DNA of 64,000 nt from an uncultured Bacteriovorax sp. (lineage in GTDB: Bacteria > Bdellovibrionota > Bacteriovoracia > Bacteriovoracales > Bacteriovoracaceae). Each line of letters opens with the position of its first letter. Within the stretch, counting starts at the first letter, position 1. The notes beneath the pieces were generated by a model, which worked only from the letters and a program-made list of their open reading frames with translations, did no database searches and was not told the DNA's origin. This document shows, piece after piece, positions 44,338-53,315 of the stretch. The DNA is taken from positions 62,001 through 126,000 of the forward strand of contig CAMLMH010000001.1 of assembly GCA_946481315.1 (NCBI GenBank). Reading direction: 5' to 3'. The translations under genes and the position numbers were made by a program.

Positions 44338-44388
44338 TGCAAGGCATTTTGTTTGACGTAAATTCCTGTATCGATTACTCTTAATACA

Positions 44389-44697
44389 ATGGATCACGTA
44401 AGAGAAAATCAAGAAATATTTGAAGTCCTTGGATACCGACTCAAGCTTAAAAAGAATGAAGAGTTAGGCGGTATTAGTCCAAGTGATATTGTCGGATTAG
44501 TTCAATCAGAGGCTCACAAAATATTCAATGAATCGCCAACGCTGGCACCCCATCAAGTGGCGGTGCTTTTGTCGCTGAAGTTCGCTGGTGAAAAATTAGC
44601 CCTTGAAAAAGAGTATCGCGAAAGTATCCATCAATTGCAGATGACTGCAGTCGATGCCCTTCAGTATATCGAAGAAGTTTCTCCTACGACACGTTAG
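44389..44697 (+). CDS. ZapA-like cell division protein
   Basis: A 102-residue protein with FEVLGYRLKLKKNEE near the start and PHQVAVLLSLKFAGEKLALE in the middle, consistent with ZapA family fold (helical bundle after a short strand region). ZapA stabilises FtsZ filaments. The link is strengthened by the next gene, a 5-formyltetrahydrofolate cyclo-ligase, which often follows zapA. The gap between them is only 4 nt, so there is no room for 6S RNA. Confidence 0.72.
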   Translation: MDHVRENQEIFEVLGYRLKLKKNEELGGISPSDIVGLVQSEAHKIFNESPTLAPHQVAVLLSLKFAGEKLALEKEYRESIHQLQMTAVDALQYIEEVSPTTR

Positions 44698-44701
44698 GCT
44701 T

Positions 44702-45283
44702 GTGAAAACGAAAATTGAGTTTCGCAAAGAGATGAGGCAACGTCTTGCTCTTTTGGAAACAAAAAAAAGTCATCACGAGTTGAGCTTTCAGGTTTCCAAA
44801 AACTTATTACAGCTTTTTGCAGACCAAAAAATTGATCCATTAAAATTATTTGTCGGAACTTATGCTCCATACCAGTTTGAGCCTTTATGGCATCTGGCCT
44901 GGAGTGAAGAATTTAAAAAGCGAACCGCTTTCCCGGCAATACAAAATAACAATATGGTTTATCGGGTTTCTGGTCTCGATGAACTGGAGGAAAGGTTTGA
45001 TTTCGGGCATAAAATAAAGGGCCCTGCTGAATCCAAACCAGAAGTGTTACCAGAAATAGTTTTAATTCCCGGCCTGGCCTTTGATGCAAGCGGGACAAGA
45101 CTGGGAAGAGGCAAAGGTTATTTTGATCGTGCGTTGGAAAACAACAAAACGACATTAAAAATCGGAGTCGGCTTTGAAGTGCAGTTGCTTGATTCACTTC
45201 CCCAAGAAGAGCACGATGTGAAAATGGATTTTGTTGTTACTGAAAAAAGAATAATTAATTGTAATGGCGTGAAAACGTCTTAA
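44702..45283 (+). CDS. 5-formyltetrahydrofolate cyclo-ligase
   Basis: A 193-residue enzyme that converts 5-formyl-THF to 5,10-methenyl-THF using ATP. The N-terminal KIEFRKEMRQRLALL matches the basic start motif of the family, and VLIPGLAFDASGTRLGRGKGYFDR is the conserved core (shown here in two parts: LIPGLAFDAS and RLGRGKGYFDR). GTG 44702 is used because earlier codons in the frame overlap the zapA-like gene. It is immediately upstream of rny. Confidence 0.9.
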   Translation: MKTKIEFRKEMRQRLALLETKKSHHELSFQVSKNLLQLFADQKIDPLKLFVGTYAPYQFEPLWHLAWSEEFKKRTAFPAIQNNNMVYRVSGLDELEERFDFGHKIKGPAESKPEVLPEIVLIPGLAFDASGTRLGRGKGYFDRALENNKTTLKIGVGFEVQLLDSLPQEEHDVKMDFVVTEKRIINCNGVKTS

Positions 45284-45307
45284 ATAATACGAAGGAGTAA
45301 TGGTCCC

Positions 45308-46867
45308 ATGAATATATCAGTTATCTTGGCGTCAGTGCTTTTTGCCATCATCGGCGTCATCGTCGGTTATGTGTTTAAAAACACCCAAGTTCAAAAAGAG
45401 TTAAAAGAAAAAGAAGGTAAGGGTAACGACATCATCGAAAAAGCCAAGAAATCGGCAGATGAAATCAAGTACAAAGCCCGTCAGGAAGCAAAAGAAATTG
45501 CCCGCGAAGAAAAAGAAAGATCTGATCGAGAAATTGCCAACCGTACAAATGAAATCAAAAATCAGGAACGTGAAGTAGCTAAAAAAGAAGCAACACTAGA
45601 TCGCAAGATTGAAGATCACGATAAAGAAGTTAAAGTCCTCAAAGAAAAAGAAATCGCCTTTGAAGTTTCTAAGAAACTGCATGAAGAAGAAGCCCTTAAG
45701 CTTAAAAAGAAACAAGATGAATTTAATGATCGTCTGGCCCAGGTCGCTCAAATGACTAAAGAAGAAGCCAAAAATGAGCTTCTTCGAGCGATGGAAGAAG
45801 AAGCCCGCGTTGACTTCGGTAAAGTTCTTCGTCGCATTGAAGAAGAAACAAAAGAAGAAGCCGAAGCCAAATCAAAAAGAATTATCGGAATTGCCATTCA
45901 AAGATTTGCCGGTGAATACGTTGGTGAAAAAACAATCGGATCAGTTGAGCTTCCAAGTGACGACGTTAAAGGCCGCTTAATTGGTCGTGAAGGTCGTAAC
46001 ATCCGTGCTTTTGAACAAATCTGTGGTGTCGATTTAATTATCGATGATACACCAGAGGTTGTTGTTATATCGAGTTTCAACGTTGTTCGTAAAGAAATCG
46101 CCAGAATGGTTATCCAGAAGCTCATCGCCGATGGACGTATCCACCCGGCTAAAATTGAAGAATTCCATGATAAGTCAAAAGCCGAAATGGAAAGACAGCT
46201 TCGCGACCTTGGTGAAAAAGCACAAATGGAAATCGGAGTTCACGGTATCCACCCTGAAATTTTAAAACTGGTAGGAGCTCTTCAGTGGAGAACTTCATAC
46301 ACGCAAAACCAATACCAGCACGCAATTGAAGCAGCCTTTATTTGTGGTGCTATGGCCGCTGAACTTGGCCTTAACGTAAAACAAGCTCGTCGTGCAGCAC
46401 TTCTTCACGATGTAGGTAAAGTTATCGATGCTTCAGCCGAAGGTTCTCATGCAGTTATCGGTGCTGACTTCCTGAAAAAGTATGGAGAGTCACCGGATGT
46501 CGTTCATGCTGTTCGCGCTCACCATGATGATGAGAAGCCTGAATCAGTTCTTGCTCACCTTGTAGCTGCGTCTGATGCTCTGTCAGGTGCTCGTCCAGGT
46601 GCACGTAAAGCAATGATGGAATCCTATGTATCTCGTCTGACCGATATCGAAGAAATCGTAAATTCTTTCGAAGGTGTTTCTAAATCTTACGCCATCTCTG
46701 GTGGACGTGAAGTTCGTGTCTTTGTTGAGAATGATCGCGTAAGTGATGAAGAGACAGTTATGCTCTCGCGTGATATTGCTAAGAAAATCGAAGAAGAAAT
46801 GTCTTATCCTGGAACAATTAAAATTACAGTACTCAGAGAAACTAAAGCTGTTGGTATAGCGAAGTAA
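45308..46867 (+). CDS. rny: Ribonuclease Y
   Basis: Membrane-anchored endoribonuclease of 519 residues. It has an N-terminal helix (about 4-22), a long charged coiled coil, a KH domain near GRLIGREGRNIRAFE, and an HD hydrolase domain with ALLHDVGKV and RAHHDDEKPES. It initiates mRNA decay. AAGGAG lies 10 nt before the ATG. A strong terminator follows its stop. Confidence 0.95.
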   Translation: MNISVILASVLFAIIGVIVGYVFKNTQVQKELKEKEGKGNDIIEKAKKSADEIKYKARQEAKEIAREEKERSDREIANRTNEIKNQEREVAKKEATLDRKIEDHDKEVKVLKEKEIAFEVSKKLHEEEALKLKKKQDEFNDRLAQVAQMTKEEAKNELLRAMEEEARVDFGKVLRRIEEETKEEAEAKSKRIIGIAIQRFAGEYVGEKTIGSVELPSDDVKGRLIGREGRNIRAFEQICGVDLIIDDTPEVVVISSFNVVRKEIARMVIQKLIADGRIHPAKIEEFHDKSKAEMERQLRDLGEKAQMEIGVHGIHPEILKLVGALQWRTSYTQNQYQHAIEAAFICGAMAAELGLNVKQARRAALLHDVGKVIDASAEGSHAVIGADFLKKYGESPDVVHAVRAHHDDEKPESVLAHLVAASDALSGARPGARKAMMESYVSRLTDIEEIVNSFEGVSKSYAISGGREVRVFVENDRVSDEETVMLSRDIAKKIEEEMSYPGTIKITVLRETKAVGIAK

Positions 46868-46871
46868 AATG

Positions 46872-46899
46872 ATGCAGCCTTCGGGCTGCATTTTTTTTT
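46872..46899 (+). terminator. Rho-independent terminator after rny
   Basis: Inverted repeat ATGCAGCC / GGCTGCAT with a TTCG loop, followed by nine T residues, directly after the rny stop codon. Confidence 0.92.
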
Positions 46900-46916
46900 G
46901 GTTAAAGATTTTTATT

Positions 46917-47603
46917 ATGGAAGATAATCAATTTGCCCTGATCACCGGAACTTCTTCAGGACTTGGCTTTGAGATGGCCCAGTATCTTCTGAGTGAAGGC
47001 TACACTGTCATCGGCGTCTCTCGTAGCGAAACCAATATTGATCATTCCAATTTTATCGATATCCTTTGTGACATTCGCGATGAAGCTTCAGTGGAAGAAA
47101 TGTATGAACTTGTCACTAACCATACGGACGAGCTGGATCTCATCATTTTGAACGCCGGCATATTTGAAATGGCCCCCTTGGTAGAGACATCAACAAAGGA
47201 ATTTTTGGATCATCTGGAAACAAATGTTCTTGGTGCATTTCACATTTTAAAACATGCGGGTGATTTTCTAATTGAAGACAATACCCATATTGTGACAGTC
47301 TCTTCTATTGCCTCCAAAAAAGGACTGGCAAATATATCTGCTTATAGCGCCTCGAAATTTGCACTCAATGGAATGATAGAGTCACTTCGCGAAGAATGGG
47401 AGCATCTGGGAGTTCGATTTTCGACGCTCATGCCAGGAGCTATCCTCACTCCTTTATGGGATGTTGAAGATGAGGACCTTCCTCGCGATCAAATGTTATC
47501 GATGGAAGATTTTATGCATGTATTTGATATGGTCGTTAAGAGCCCAGCTCATATGCAATTCCCGGATATTACCTTTTTACACAAAAGGGGAGTCATAAAA
47601 TGA
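46917..47603 (+). CDS. Short-chain dehydrogenase/reductase (SDR)
   Basis: A 228-residue NAD(P)-dependent oxidoreductase of the classical SDR type: TGTSSGLG at 10-17, NAG at 79-81, catalytic Ser130, and YSASK with Y143 and K147. The substrate is unknown. The ATG 46917 is preferred because an upstream in-frame ATG lies inside the rny terminator. Its end overlaps the next membrane protein as ATGA, so they are coupled. Confidence 0.88.
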   Translation: MEDNQFALITGTSSGLGFEMAQYLLSEGYTVIGVSRSETNIDHSNFIDILCDIRDEASVEEMYELVTNHTDELDLIILNAGIFEMAPLVETSTKEFLDHLETNVLGAFHILKHAGDFLIEDNTHIVTVSSIASKKGLANISAYSASKFALNGMIESLREEWEHLGVRFSTLMPGAILTPLWDVEDEDLPRDQMLSMEDFMHVFDMVVKSPAHMQFPDITFLHKRGVIK

Positions 47604-48097
47604 GATCCATTATTAACAACACTTCTTTGCTAACAAGATATTATTTTTTCTCACTAATCACATTGATGATATTGTGGGGTATTTTGGCATTACTTCCGAT
47701 TCAGTTTGTTAATATTGTCTTTTTTATAACGACTTTTGTCTGGCATTTCACTCTTTTAACTCCAGGGATAAGAGAAAAAATTCTCTCCAGCGGCCAACGC
47801 TATTCTTTTTTGTCAGTGATTGTTCGAATTAATCATTATCTTCAGCTGTTTATTAATTTGAAGAATATTCCTTTTGCCTCTTCGATAATCAGAGCGATTT
47901 CTCCATTGGTTTTTACTTTAATTCTGCTGGTGTTTGGCGGTACGGGAAATTTAATGTTTTCTTTAATGGGTTCTGTATGCTTTGAAGCTTTCTATCATTT
48001 TTTAAAACCATGGATAACAGAGATCAGCCCTTTAAGTGATAGAGACGATTCAGAAACTCCTCCAGCGATTCCGACCGAAGAAAAGCCCCTCGAATAG
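47600..48097 (+). CDS. Small membrane hypothetical protein
   Basis: A 165-residue protein with about four hydrophobic segments and a C-terminal acidic/Pro-rich tail. There is no family I recognise. It is translationally coupled to the SDR gene, so it may belong to the same pathway. The last 74 nt overlap the convergent dihydrouridine synthase gene, an unusually long antisense overlap in a window where most convergent overlaps are under 10 nt. Confidence 0.6.
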   Translation: MRSIINNTSLLTRYYFFSLITLMILWGILALLPIQFVNIVFFITTFVWHFTLLTPGIREKILSSGQRYSFLSVIVRINHYLQLFINLKNIPFASSIIRAISPLVFTLILLVFGGTGNLMFSLMGSVCFEAFYHFLKPWITEISPLSDRDDSETPPAIPTEEKPLE

Positions 48098-49019
48098 ATT
48101 CAAAATCATCATAATCATCAAAAAGATTTCTCGAAAAAGATTTAAATCGTTTGAGAATCAGGTCATCTGCCCAGCCGACTGTACGATATTCAGTCAGCAA
48201 AGATTCAAAATATAATTCGAGATACTTTTTTCTTTCGTAAAGAAGGAACGTTTCATCAATGTGTCCGCCTTCGTCTTTCCATTCTTTATAAATTTTAGCG
48301 AGCCATGGTGTTTTAAGCGCACTTCTTCCAAACATGACAGAATGGCATTTGGTATCATTAAAAATTTTTTCTATGTCTTCGGCAATCCAGACATCTCCGT
48401 TGCCGATGAGTGGGACTTTAACTTCATTGACTGCCTTTTTTATGTAACTCCAGTCGGCAACACCTTTGTACAACTGATCACGGGTGCGTGCGTGCAGAGT
48501 AATTGCTTCAATTCCTTCGTCCTGAATTAGCTTCAGTGTATCTGAAAAATTGGAATCATCCCGGTAACCGATTCTCATTTTAACAGTAAAATGTCCGCTG
48601 AAATGATTACGGATTGTTTTCAATACATCTCTTAATTGCTGATGGTTTGAAAGCAGGTAAGCTCCGCCATAATGTGAATTTACTTTTTTGGATGGACACC
48701 CAAGATTGAGGTCTAGATGTTCAAATTTAAGTGACTCGATAATTTCTACCACGGCCTGAGTTTGGGCCCTGTGTGTGGTGAGAATCTGGTATGAATTCTT
48801 TTTTCGCCATTCTGGTTTGTGATAAATCCTTTCACCATAATGTTCAAGGACCATCTTCTCGGAAATTTTACCTACAGTAGGTACTCTCAGGAAGTCTGTA
48901 AAAAAATGATCCCATTCCGGGAAGGTCTTCATGAGAGCTATACGGTAAGCCTCATCAGTAATACCTTCCATCGGAGCAAACAAGAGGGAATGCTTGGGAA
49001 ACACGTCGAAATTTTTCAT
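48024..49019 (-). CDS. tRNA-dihydrouridine synthase
   Basis: FMN-dependent Dus family enzyme of 331 residues. It starts LLFAPMEGITDEAYR; the catalytic Cys sits in LNLGCPSKKVNSHYGGAYLL (positions near 105-125), followed by TVKMRIGYRD, THARTRDQLYKG-like and VPLIGNGDVW. The subfamily (A, B or C) is uncertain, although it resembles DusC-type sequences most. It reduces uridines in tRNA D-loops. The 3' end overlaps the convergent membrane gene by 74 nt. Confidence 0.9.
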   Translation of the reverse strand: MKNFDVFPKHSLLFAPMEGITDEAYRIALMKTFPEWDHFFTDFLRVPTVGKISEKMVLEHYGERIYHKPEWRKKNSYQILTTHRAQTQAVVEIIESLKFEHLDLNLGCPSKKVNSHYGGAYLLSNHQQLRDVLKTIRNHFSGHFTVKMRIGYRDDSNFSDTLKLIQDEGIEAITLHARTRDQLYKGVADWSYIKKAVNEVKVPLIGNGDVWIAEDIEKIFNDTKCHSVMFGRSALKTPWLAKIYKEWKDEGGHIDETFLLYERKKYLELYFESLLTEYRTVGWADDLILKRFKSFSRNLFDDYDDFESIRGAFLRSESLEEFLNRLYHLKG

Positions 49020-49062
49020 TGATCATGTTAGTATCGGAGAACTTAATAAAAAGGAAGAGAGC

Positions 49063-49524
49063 TTGAAAAAAAATCTGACTGTTGCAATTGCTTTGTTTAT
49101 CAAAGACGTCACAGATGATGGATTTAAGCTCTGGACTCAAAAGCGTCTAGAGGAAGGTAGCCTTTTTGGAATGAATGAGTTTCCCGGTGGCAAGATCGAG
49201 CCCGGAGAATCACCGGAGGAAGCCTGCAGAAGAGAAGTTTTAGAGGAAGTAGGAGTTGGGCTTAACTCCGCTGTAAAATTGGTTTTATTTAAATACCAAG
49301 ACTATACTTACGAGAACCGTAATATCTGCCTCTTCGTTTTTCTGTCCAATTTTTCTTCACTGCCTCCTTTGAAAGGTGACTGGAATCAGATAAGTTTTTC
49401 CAGCAAATCAGAACCCTTAAAAGGTAAAATTCCCCCGATTAATCATGTCATTATTGATGATTTAGCGGTATATATTCATTCTCAACATCAAGCCCGAGTT
49501 TTAGATTTACTATGGAAAATGTAA
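49063..49524 (+). CDS. Nudix hydrolase (MutT-like)
   Basis: A 153-residue pyrophosphohydrolase. The Nudix box is complete: GGKIEPGESPEEACRREVLE followed by EVG. I start at TTG 49063, which follows AAGGAAGAG, so that the protein does not overlap the divergent dus gene. ATG 48994 is an alternative. It probably cleaves oxidised or other nucleotides. It overlaps the next membrane gene by 13 nt, indicating coupling. Confidence 0.86.
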   Translation: MKKNLTVAIALFIKDVTDDGFKLWTQKRLEEGSLFGMNEFPGGKIEPGESPEEACRREVLEEVGVGLNSAVKLVLFKYQDYTYENRNICLFVFLSNFSSLPPLKGDWNQISFSSKSEPLKGKIPPINHVIIDDLAVYIHSQHQARVLDLLWKM

Positions 49525-50282
49525 GTACCATTAAGTTAATTGCTGACTTTTTTATGCTCTCCATCTCATGGACAATGATTCTTTTTTCACCGGTGGCCAA
49601 CAGCGAACTCACCGGAAACGGTCTGGTGAAACTGGCTTCCAACGTAAGCATTGGTGCCTTAGTTATATCCATCATCATCAGTGTGCAGGGTGGTCTCAAT
49701 CTCTGGCTGGGATTAAAAGGTCTGGCCCTTCTGGCCCTTATCCTTCATTCAACCCTGCATCAAGACAAAAAATCAGCTTTCATGTGGATCCTCTGGACCC
49801 TTCTTTCTGTGTTGTTGCCTGTCATTATGCTTTGTCAGCATGATCACAGCGTGTCCGGCGGATTCTTTATTTTGTTGGCGGGAATGCTTCTAGGAATCAT
49901 CACTTATTCTATGACTTTGGGGCACTGGTATCTCGTAACCCCCCATTTAAGTGCAGCACCGCTCAAGAAAGCGGCCATCATCACCTGGATTGTTTTGTTT
50001 ATAAAAATTCTCTGGAGCGGGATAGCGTTATGGCAAAATCGTGAATTTTTTGAAGAGCAAACGATGCTGGGTGCAGGTTATGCATTTAACATGACCTTGC
50101 TCTTGATGAGAGTCGCTTTTGGTTATATTGTCATCACCGGTATGAGTTTCTTTAATTGGAAACTTCTTAAGATACGCTCGATTCAAAGTTCTACAGGCGT
50201 TCTTTATGCCATGACTTTTTTTGTATTTATGGGCGAGCTGGTTTCAAGCTACCTCTTTTATAATTATGGGCTCTACATATGA
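49512..50282 (+). CDS. Polytopic membrane hypothetical protein
   Basis: A 256-residue protein with seven or eight hydrophobic segments. A short MTLGHWYLVTPHLS motif in a loop and several Met/His residues in membrane segments are noticeable, but I cannot assign a family. It overlaps the Nudix gene at its start and the zinc-ribbon protein at its end (ATGA), forming a three-gene set. Confidence 0.62.
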   Translation: MENVSTIKLIADFFMLSISWTMILFSPVANSELTGNGLVKLASNVSIGALVISIIISVQGGLNLWLGLKGLALLALILHSTLHQDKKSAFMWILWTLLSVLLPVIMLCQHDHSVSGGFFILLAGMLLGIITYSMTLGHWYLVTPHLSAAPLKKAAIITWIVLFIKILWSGIALWQNREFFEEQTMLGAGYAFNMTLLLMRVAFGYIVITGMSFFNWKLLKIRSIQSSTGVLYAMTFFVFMGELVSSYLFYNYGLYI

Positions 50283-50758
50283 TGACCGTACAATTTACCT
50301 GTAAAAGTTGTGGTTCTTCCATTCACGTTTATCCGGCAATCGAAGCACATAGAATACAGTGTGACGTTTGTAAGGCTGAGCAGGAAGTGAAGTTCGATCA
50401 AAATCATGAGCATGGAATTTTAAAAGATTGTCCGGGATGTGAACGTAAAGATTTCTATACTCAAAAAGATTTTAACCGCAAACTTGGCGTGATTTTGTTT
50501 GTACTTGCGGCCATCATTTCCACTGTCCTTTTGTGGTACGGAATCAATCCACTCTGGTACCTCAGCACCTTCATCATTCTCTATGCCCTGGATTTCTTAC
50601 TCTTCCGTCGCCTCAACGTGATTGCCATTTGCTATAAGTGCAATACCGTCTTTCGCAATGTGACGAATGTTGATGAAATTCCAGGCTTTAACCACGAAAT
50701 GAATGACCGGATTGTCTATTCTGATCACAACTTTCATGGCAAACCGCTAGATCATTGA
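50279..50758 (+). CDS. Zinc-ribbon membrane protein
   Basis: A 159-residue protein with four CxxC knuckles (C8/C11, C28/C31, C51/C54 and C118/C121), which can form two zinc ribbons, and two membrane helices at about 68-86 and 92-109 between the third and fourth knuckles. Placing knuckles on both sides of a helical hairpin implies both are cytoplasmic. There is no known family I can name. It is translationally coupled to the upstream membrane gene. Confidence 0.65.
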   Translation: MMTVQFTCKSCGSSIHVYPAIEAHRIQCDVCKAEQEVKFDQNHEHGILKDCPGCERKDFYTQKDFNRKLGVILFVLAAIISTVLLWYGINPLWYLSTFIILYALDFLLFRRLNVIAICYKCNTVFRNVTNVDEIPGFNHEMNDRIVYSDHNFHGKPLDH

Positions 50759-50840
50759 TTTTCTGTAGCTATTGGACTTCAACGACTTATTCCTATATAA
50801 TATGAAGACGTTTTTTGTTTAACTTAACAAGGATTTCTCC

Positions 50841-52211
50841 ATAGAACCCCCGCTTGAACCCCTATCTTTTTCAACTGAAATCATAGCCTTAATTCTTTGT
50901 TTTATCATAGCCGCATTCTTCTCAGCTGCAGAAGCCGCATTGTTATCGATCGGTGCCGACCGTGCCCGCCAGCTAATTGAAGAAGGGGGTTCAAAAGGAA
51001 AGGCCATGGCCTTCATGATCCTTCGTCCTTCAGAATTACTGGCCACCATTCTCGTGGGAAATAACATTGCAAATATTCTGGCTGGTTCACTAACCACCTC
51101 AATCACTGCTGCCTATACCGGAAGCAATATCATTGGTATTGCACTGGGGATTACAACCGTAATTATTATTATTTTTGGTGAATTGATTCCTAAAACCATT
51201 GGTCGCAATCACGCGGAGAAGTTTTCAGTCGTAGTTATTCGCACGCTGCAGATTCTTTTTTACCTTCTTTACCCAGTCATAAAATCGATCGTATGGTTCA
51301 TCGGTACGATTCTGGGAGACAGCGCTGAGCTAACAGGACGTATGGTAACTAAGGATGATATTGAATTCATGATTTCTAAAGCAGAAAAAGAAAAAACCAT
51401 GGATTCAAAACAAATTGATCTGCTGGCTTCTATACTTGAATTTCCGATGATCAAAGTAAAAGACATTATGATTGCCAGAATGCATATTAATTATATTCAG
51501 GCCGACTGGACATTTAATCAGATGATGGATTATGTCCGCGAGACCGGTAACTCCCGTTATCCGGTTTGTGAAGGGGAACTGGAAAACATTGTCGGATTTC
51601 TGCATGTAAAAGATCTGGCGTTTGTGACTGATCAGCAAAAAGCCAATTTTAAAATTAATGAATTAATTAAGCCTCCTTTCTTCGTTTATGAACACATGAA
51701 GATCCAGTCTGTCTTCGATCATATGAACCGTAAAAAAGTCCACCTTGCACTTGTTAAAGATGAAAACGGGACAGTGGTCGGTATTGTTACCCTGGAAGAT
51801 ATCATCGAAGAAATTTTTGGTGAAATTCACGACGAACATGATGATGTTGACGAAAAAGAAAAAGCACTGGAAGAAGCAAACCTGGAAGATGGCATCGTCG
51901 TTGAGGGTGATACTTCATTGCGCGAACTTTACAGCGATTATGATATAAAAATTCCACTCAATGATAACTACTCAACACTTTCCGGATTTCTACTGGATAT
52001 GCTGGGTAACACTTTTCCGGAACAGGGGCAGATTATTGTCTGGGAAGGACTTTCATTTGATCTGGAAATAGTTGAGGATCACGTTATCAAACAAGTCCGC
52101 ATACGCGATGTAGAAGGGGAAAGACATATTTTCTCAAAGAAACAACATGCTGAACTTGTTGAACAAGGTGATTTGGAAGCTTCTCAAAGTGTCCATAGCG
52201 ATAAAGATTAA
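50841..52211 (+). CDS. CNNM/CorC (HlyC)-family transporter with apparent ATA start
   Basis: A CNNM (DUF21) membrane domain, a CBS-domain pair and a C-terminal CorC_HlyC domain, the layout of Mg/Co efflux-type proteins. The family-typical segment FFSAAEAALLSIGADRARQL lies upstream of the first ATG/GTG/TTG codon (TTG 50940), so a start there would truncate the first helix. The frame is open from 50823, after a TAA, and the only well-placed codon is ATA at 50841, 7 nt after AAGGA. I therefore propose an ATA start, giving 456 residues. C-terminal acidic stretches DEHDDVDEKEK are seen in the linker. Confidence 0.82.
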   Translation: MEPPLEPLSFSTEIIALILCFIIAAFFSAAEAALLSIGADRARQLIEEGGSKGKAMAFMILRPSELLATILVGNNIANILAGSLTTSITAAYTGSNIIGIALGITTVIIIIFGELIPKTIGRNHAEKFSVVVIRTLQILFYLLYPVIKSIVWFIGTILGDSAELTGRMVTKDDIEFMISKAEKEKTMDSKQIDLLASILEFPMIKVKDIMIARMHINYIQADWTFNQMMDYVRETGNSRYPVCEGELENIVGFLHVKDLAFVTDQQKANFKINELIKPPFFVYEHMKIQSVFDHMNRKKVHLALVKDENGTVVGIVTLEDIIEEIFGEIHDEHDDVDEKEKALEEANLEDGIVVEGDTSLRELYSDYDIKIPLNDNYSTLSGFLLDMLGNTFPEQGQIIVWEGLSFDLEIVEDHVIKQVRIRDVEGERHIFSKKQHAELVEQGDLEASQSVHSDKD

Positions 52212-52235
52212 TCCTGTTTTAATGTTAGGTTTATA

Positions 52236-53210
52236 ATGAAAATTTACGATGTCGCAGTTATCGGAGGAGGATCTGCCGGAACGATGGCCGCCATGCGGGT
52301 CGTCCTTAATAATGATGAATGTTTATTCTTCCCCGGTACTCCCAAAGATAAAAAAAAGTCGCGTGCTTTCTGGGTATCTAAAGTGGAGAATATGCCCGCT
52401 CATTTTCATTATAAGAAAGGAATTGAAGAACCCAATAAAGAAGCTCTCGACTGGATCACGCAAGGCCCTTTTGCCGGAAAATTGACCTGGCTAAAAAACA
52501 GAGGCGTTACGAATCTGACAAAAGATGCTGATGGTAAATTCACTCTTCAGGATAATAAAGGGGAAATTTATCGCGCCCATTATGTTATTCTCTGCACAGG
52601 TGTAATGGACGTTCAGCCCGTCATCAATGGATCAATTGAACCCATTTTTCCTTACGCCAATGTACAGCTTGCTGATTATTGCCTTCGTTGTGATGGTCAC
52701 CACGTCATTAATAAAAATCTTTCAATTATAGGTCATACTTCTTCAGCGGCCTGGGTCGCAGTGATGCTGTTTGAAAGATATCAGTGTCCATCAGTTACAA
52801 TAATTACAAATGGGCAGGTACCTCAGTTTGATCAGGAAACATCTGCCTTGATTCAGCGATATGGTTTTAAAGTGGAAACTAGTCCCATCACGGAAATTGT
52901 AGGCAATGCTAAAGCCAATCAGCTGGAGGCTTTCATTCTGGGCGACGTGAAGGTTAAAACAGAGATTTGTTTTATAGCTTTGGGCATGATTGTTTATAAT
53001 GAACTCGCAGTGTCCCTGGGAGCGGAGATTGATCAAAGAGGTTTTGTCATGACAGATTCTAAAGGCAAAACTTCAGTCGAGAATCTCTATGTTGCAGGTG
53101 ACTTGAGAGCTAATGTAAAAAAGCAAATCTATACGGCCTGGGATACGGCAGTCGATAGTGCGGACGACATCAACACTCTCATCAGACGAAAAAAGCGAAA
53201 CACTCCATAA
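52236..53210 (+). CDS. Thioredoxin-reductase-like flavoprotein
   Basis: A 324-residue pyridine nucleotide-disulfide oxidoreductase. The FAD-binding motif GGGSAG lies at 10-15, and the active-site disulfide reads CLRCDGHH (C149, C152) in the position of TrxR CATCDG. The C-terminal FAD contact is NLYVAGDLRANVKKQIYTAW. The NADPH motif is less regular (IIGHTSSAAW), so the cofactor could differ. Partner thioredoxin is not in view. Confidence 0.8.
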   Translation: MKIYDVAVIGGGSAGTMAAMRVVLNNDECLFFPGTPKDKKKSRAFWVSKVENMPAHFHYKKGIEEPNKEALDWITQGPFAGKLTWLKNRGVTNLTKDADGKFTLQDNKGEIYRAHYVILCTGVMDVQPVINGSIEPIFPYANVQLADYCLRCDGHHVINKNLSIIGHTSSAAWVAVMLFERYQCPSVTIITNGQVPQFDQETSALIQRYGFKVETSPITEIVGNAKANQLEAFILGDVKVKTEICFIALGMIVYNELAVSLGAEIDQRGFVMTDSKGKTSVENLYVAGDLRANVKKQIYTAWDTAVDSADDINTLIRRKKRNTP

Positions 53211-53315
53211 CTTTTATCAATGATCGCTTTCTTAAGACCCGGTGTAACATAGGGATAACAGGGAAAAGCTTTTCAAGTTTTTCTACCTGTTTGCTTAAGC
53301 AAGGAGGATCAGTTT

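Noticed and set aside
44694..44705. 6S RNA between the zapA-like and cyclo-ligase genes, as in enterobacteria
   Set aside because: The gap is 4 nt, which leaves no room for an RNA gene.
45300..45311. Three-codon ORF ATG GTC CCA TGA overlapping the rny start
   Set aside because: The Shine-Dalgarno AAGGAG lies only 2 nt from this ATG but 10 nt from the rny ATG, so direct initiation at rny is more likely and the mini-ORF is probably chance.
50940..50942. TTG 50940 as the start of the CNNM gene
   Set aside because: It would remove the conserved first membrane helix, and no Shine-Dalgarno precedes it.
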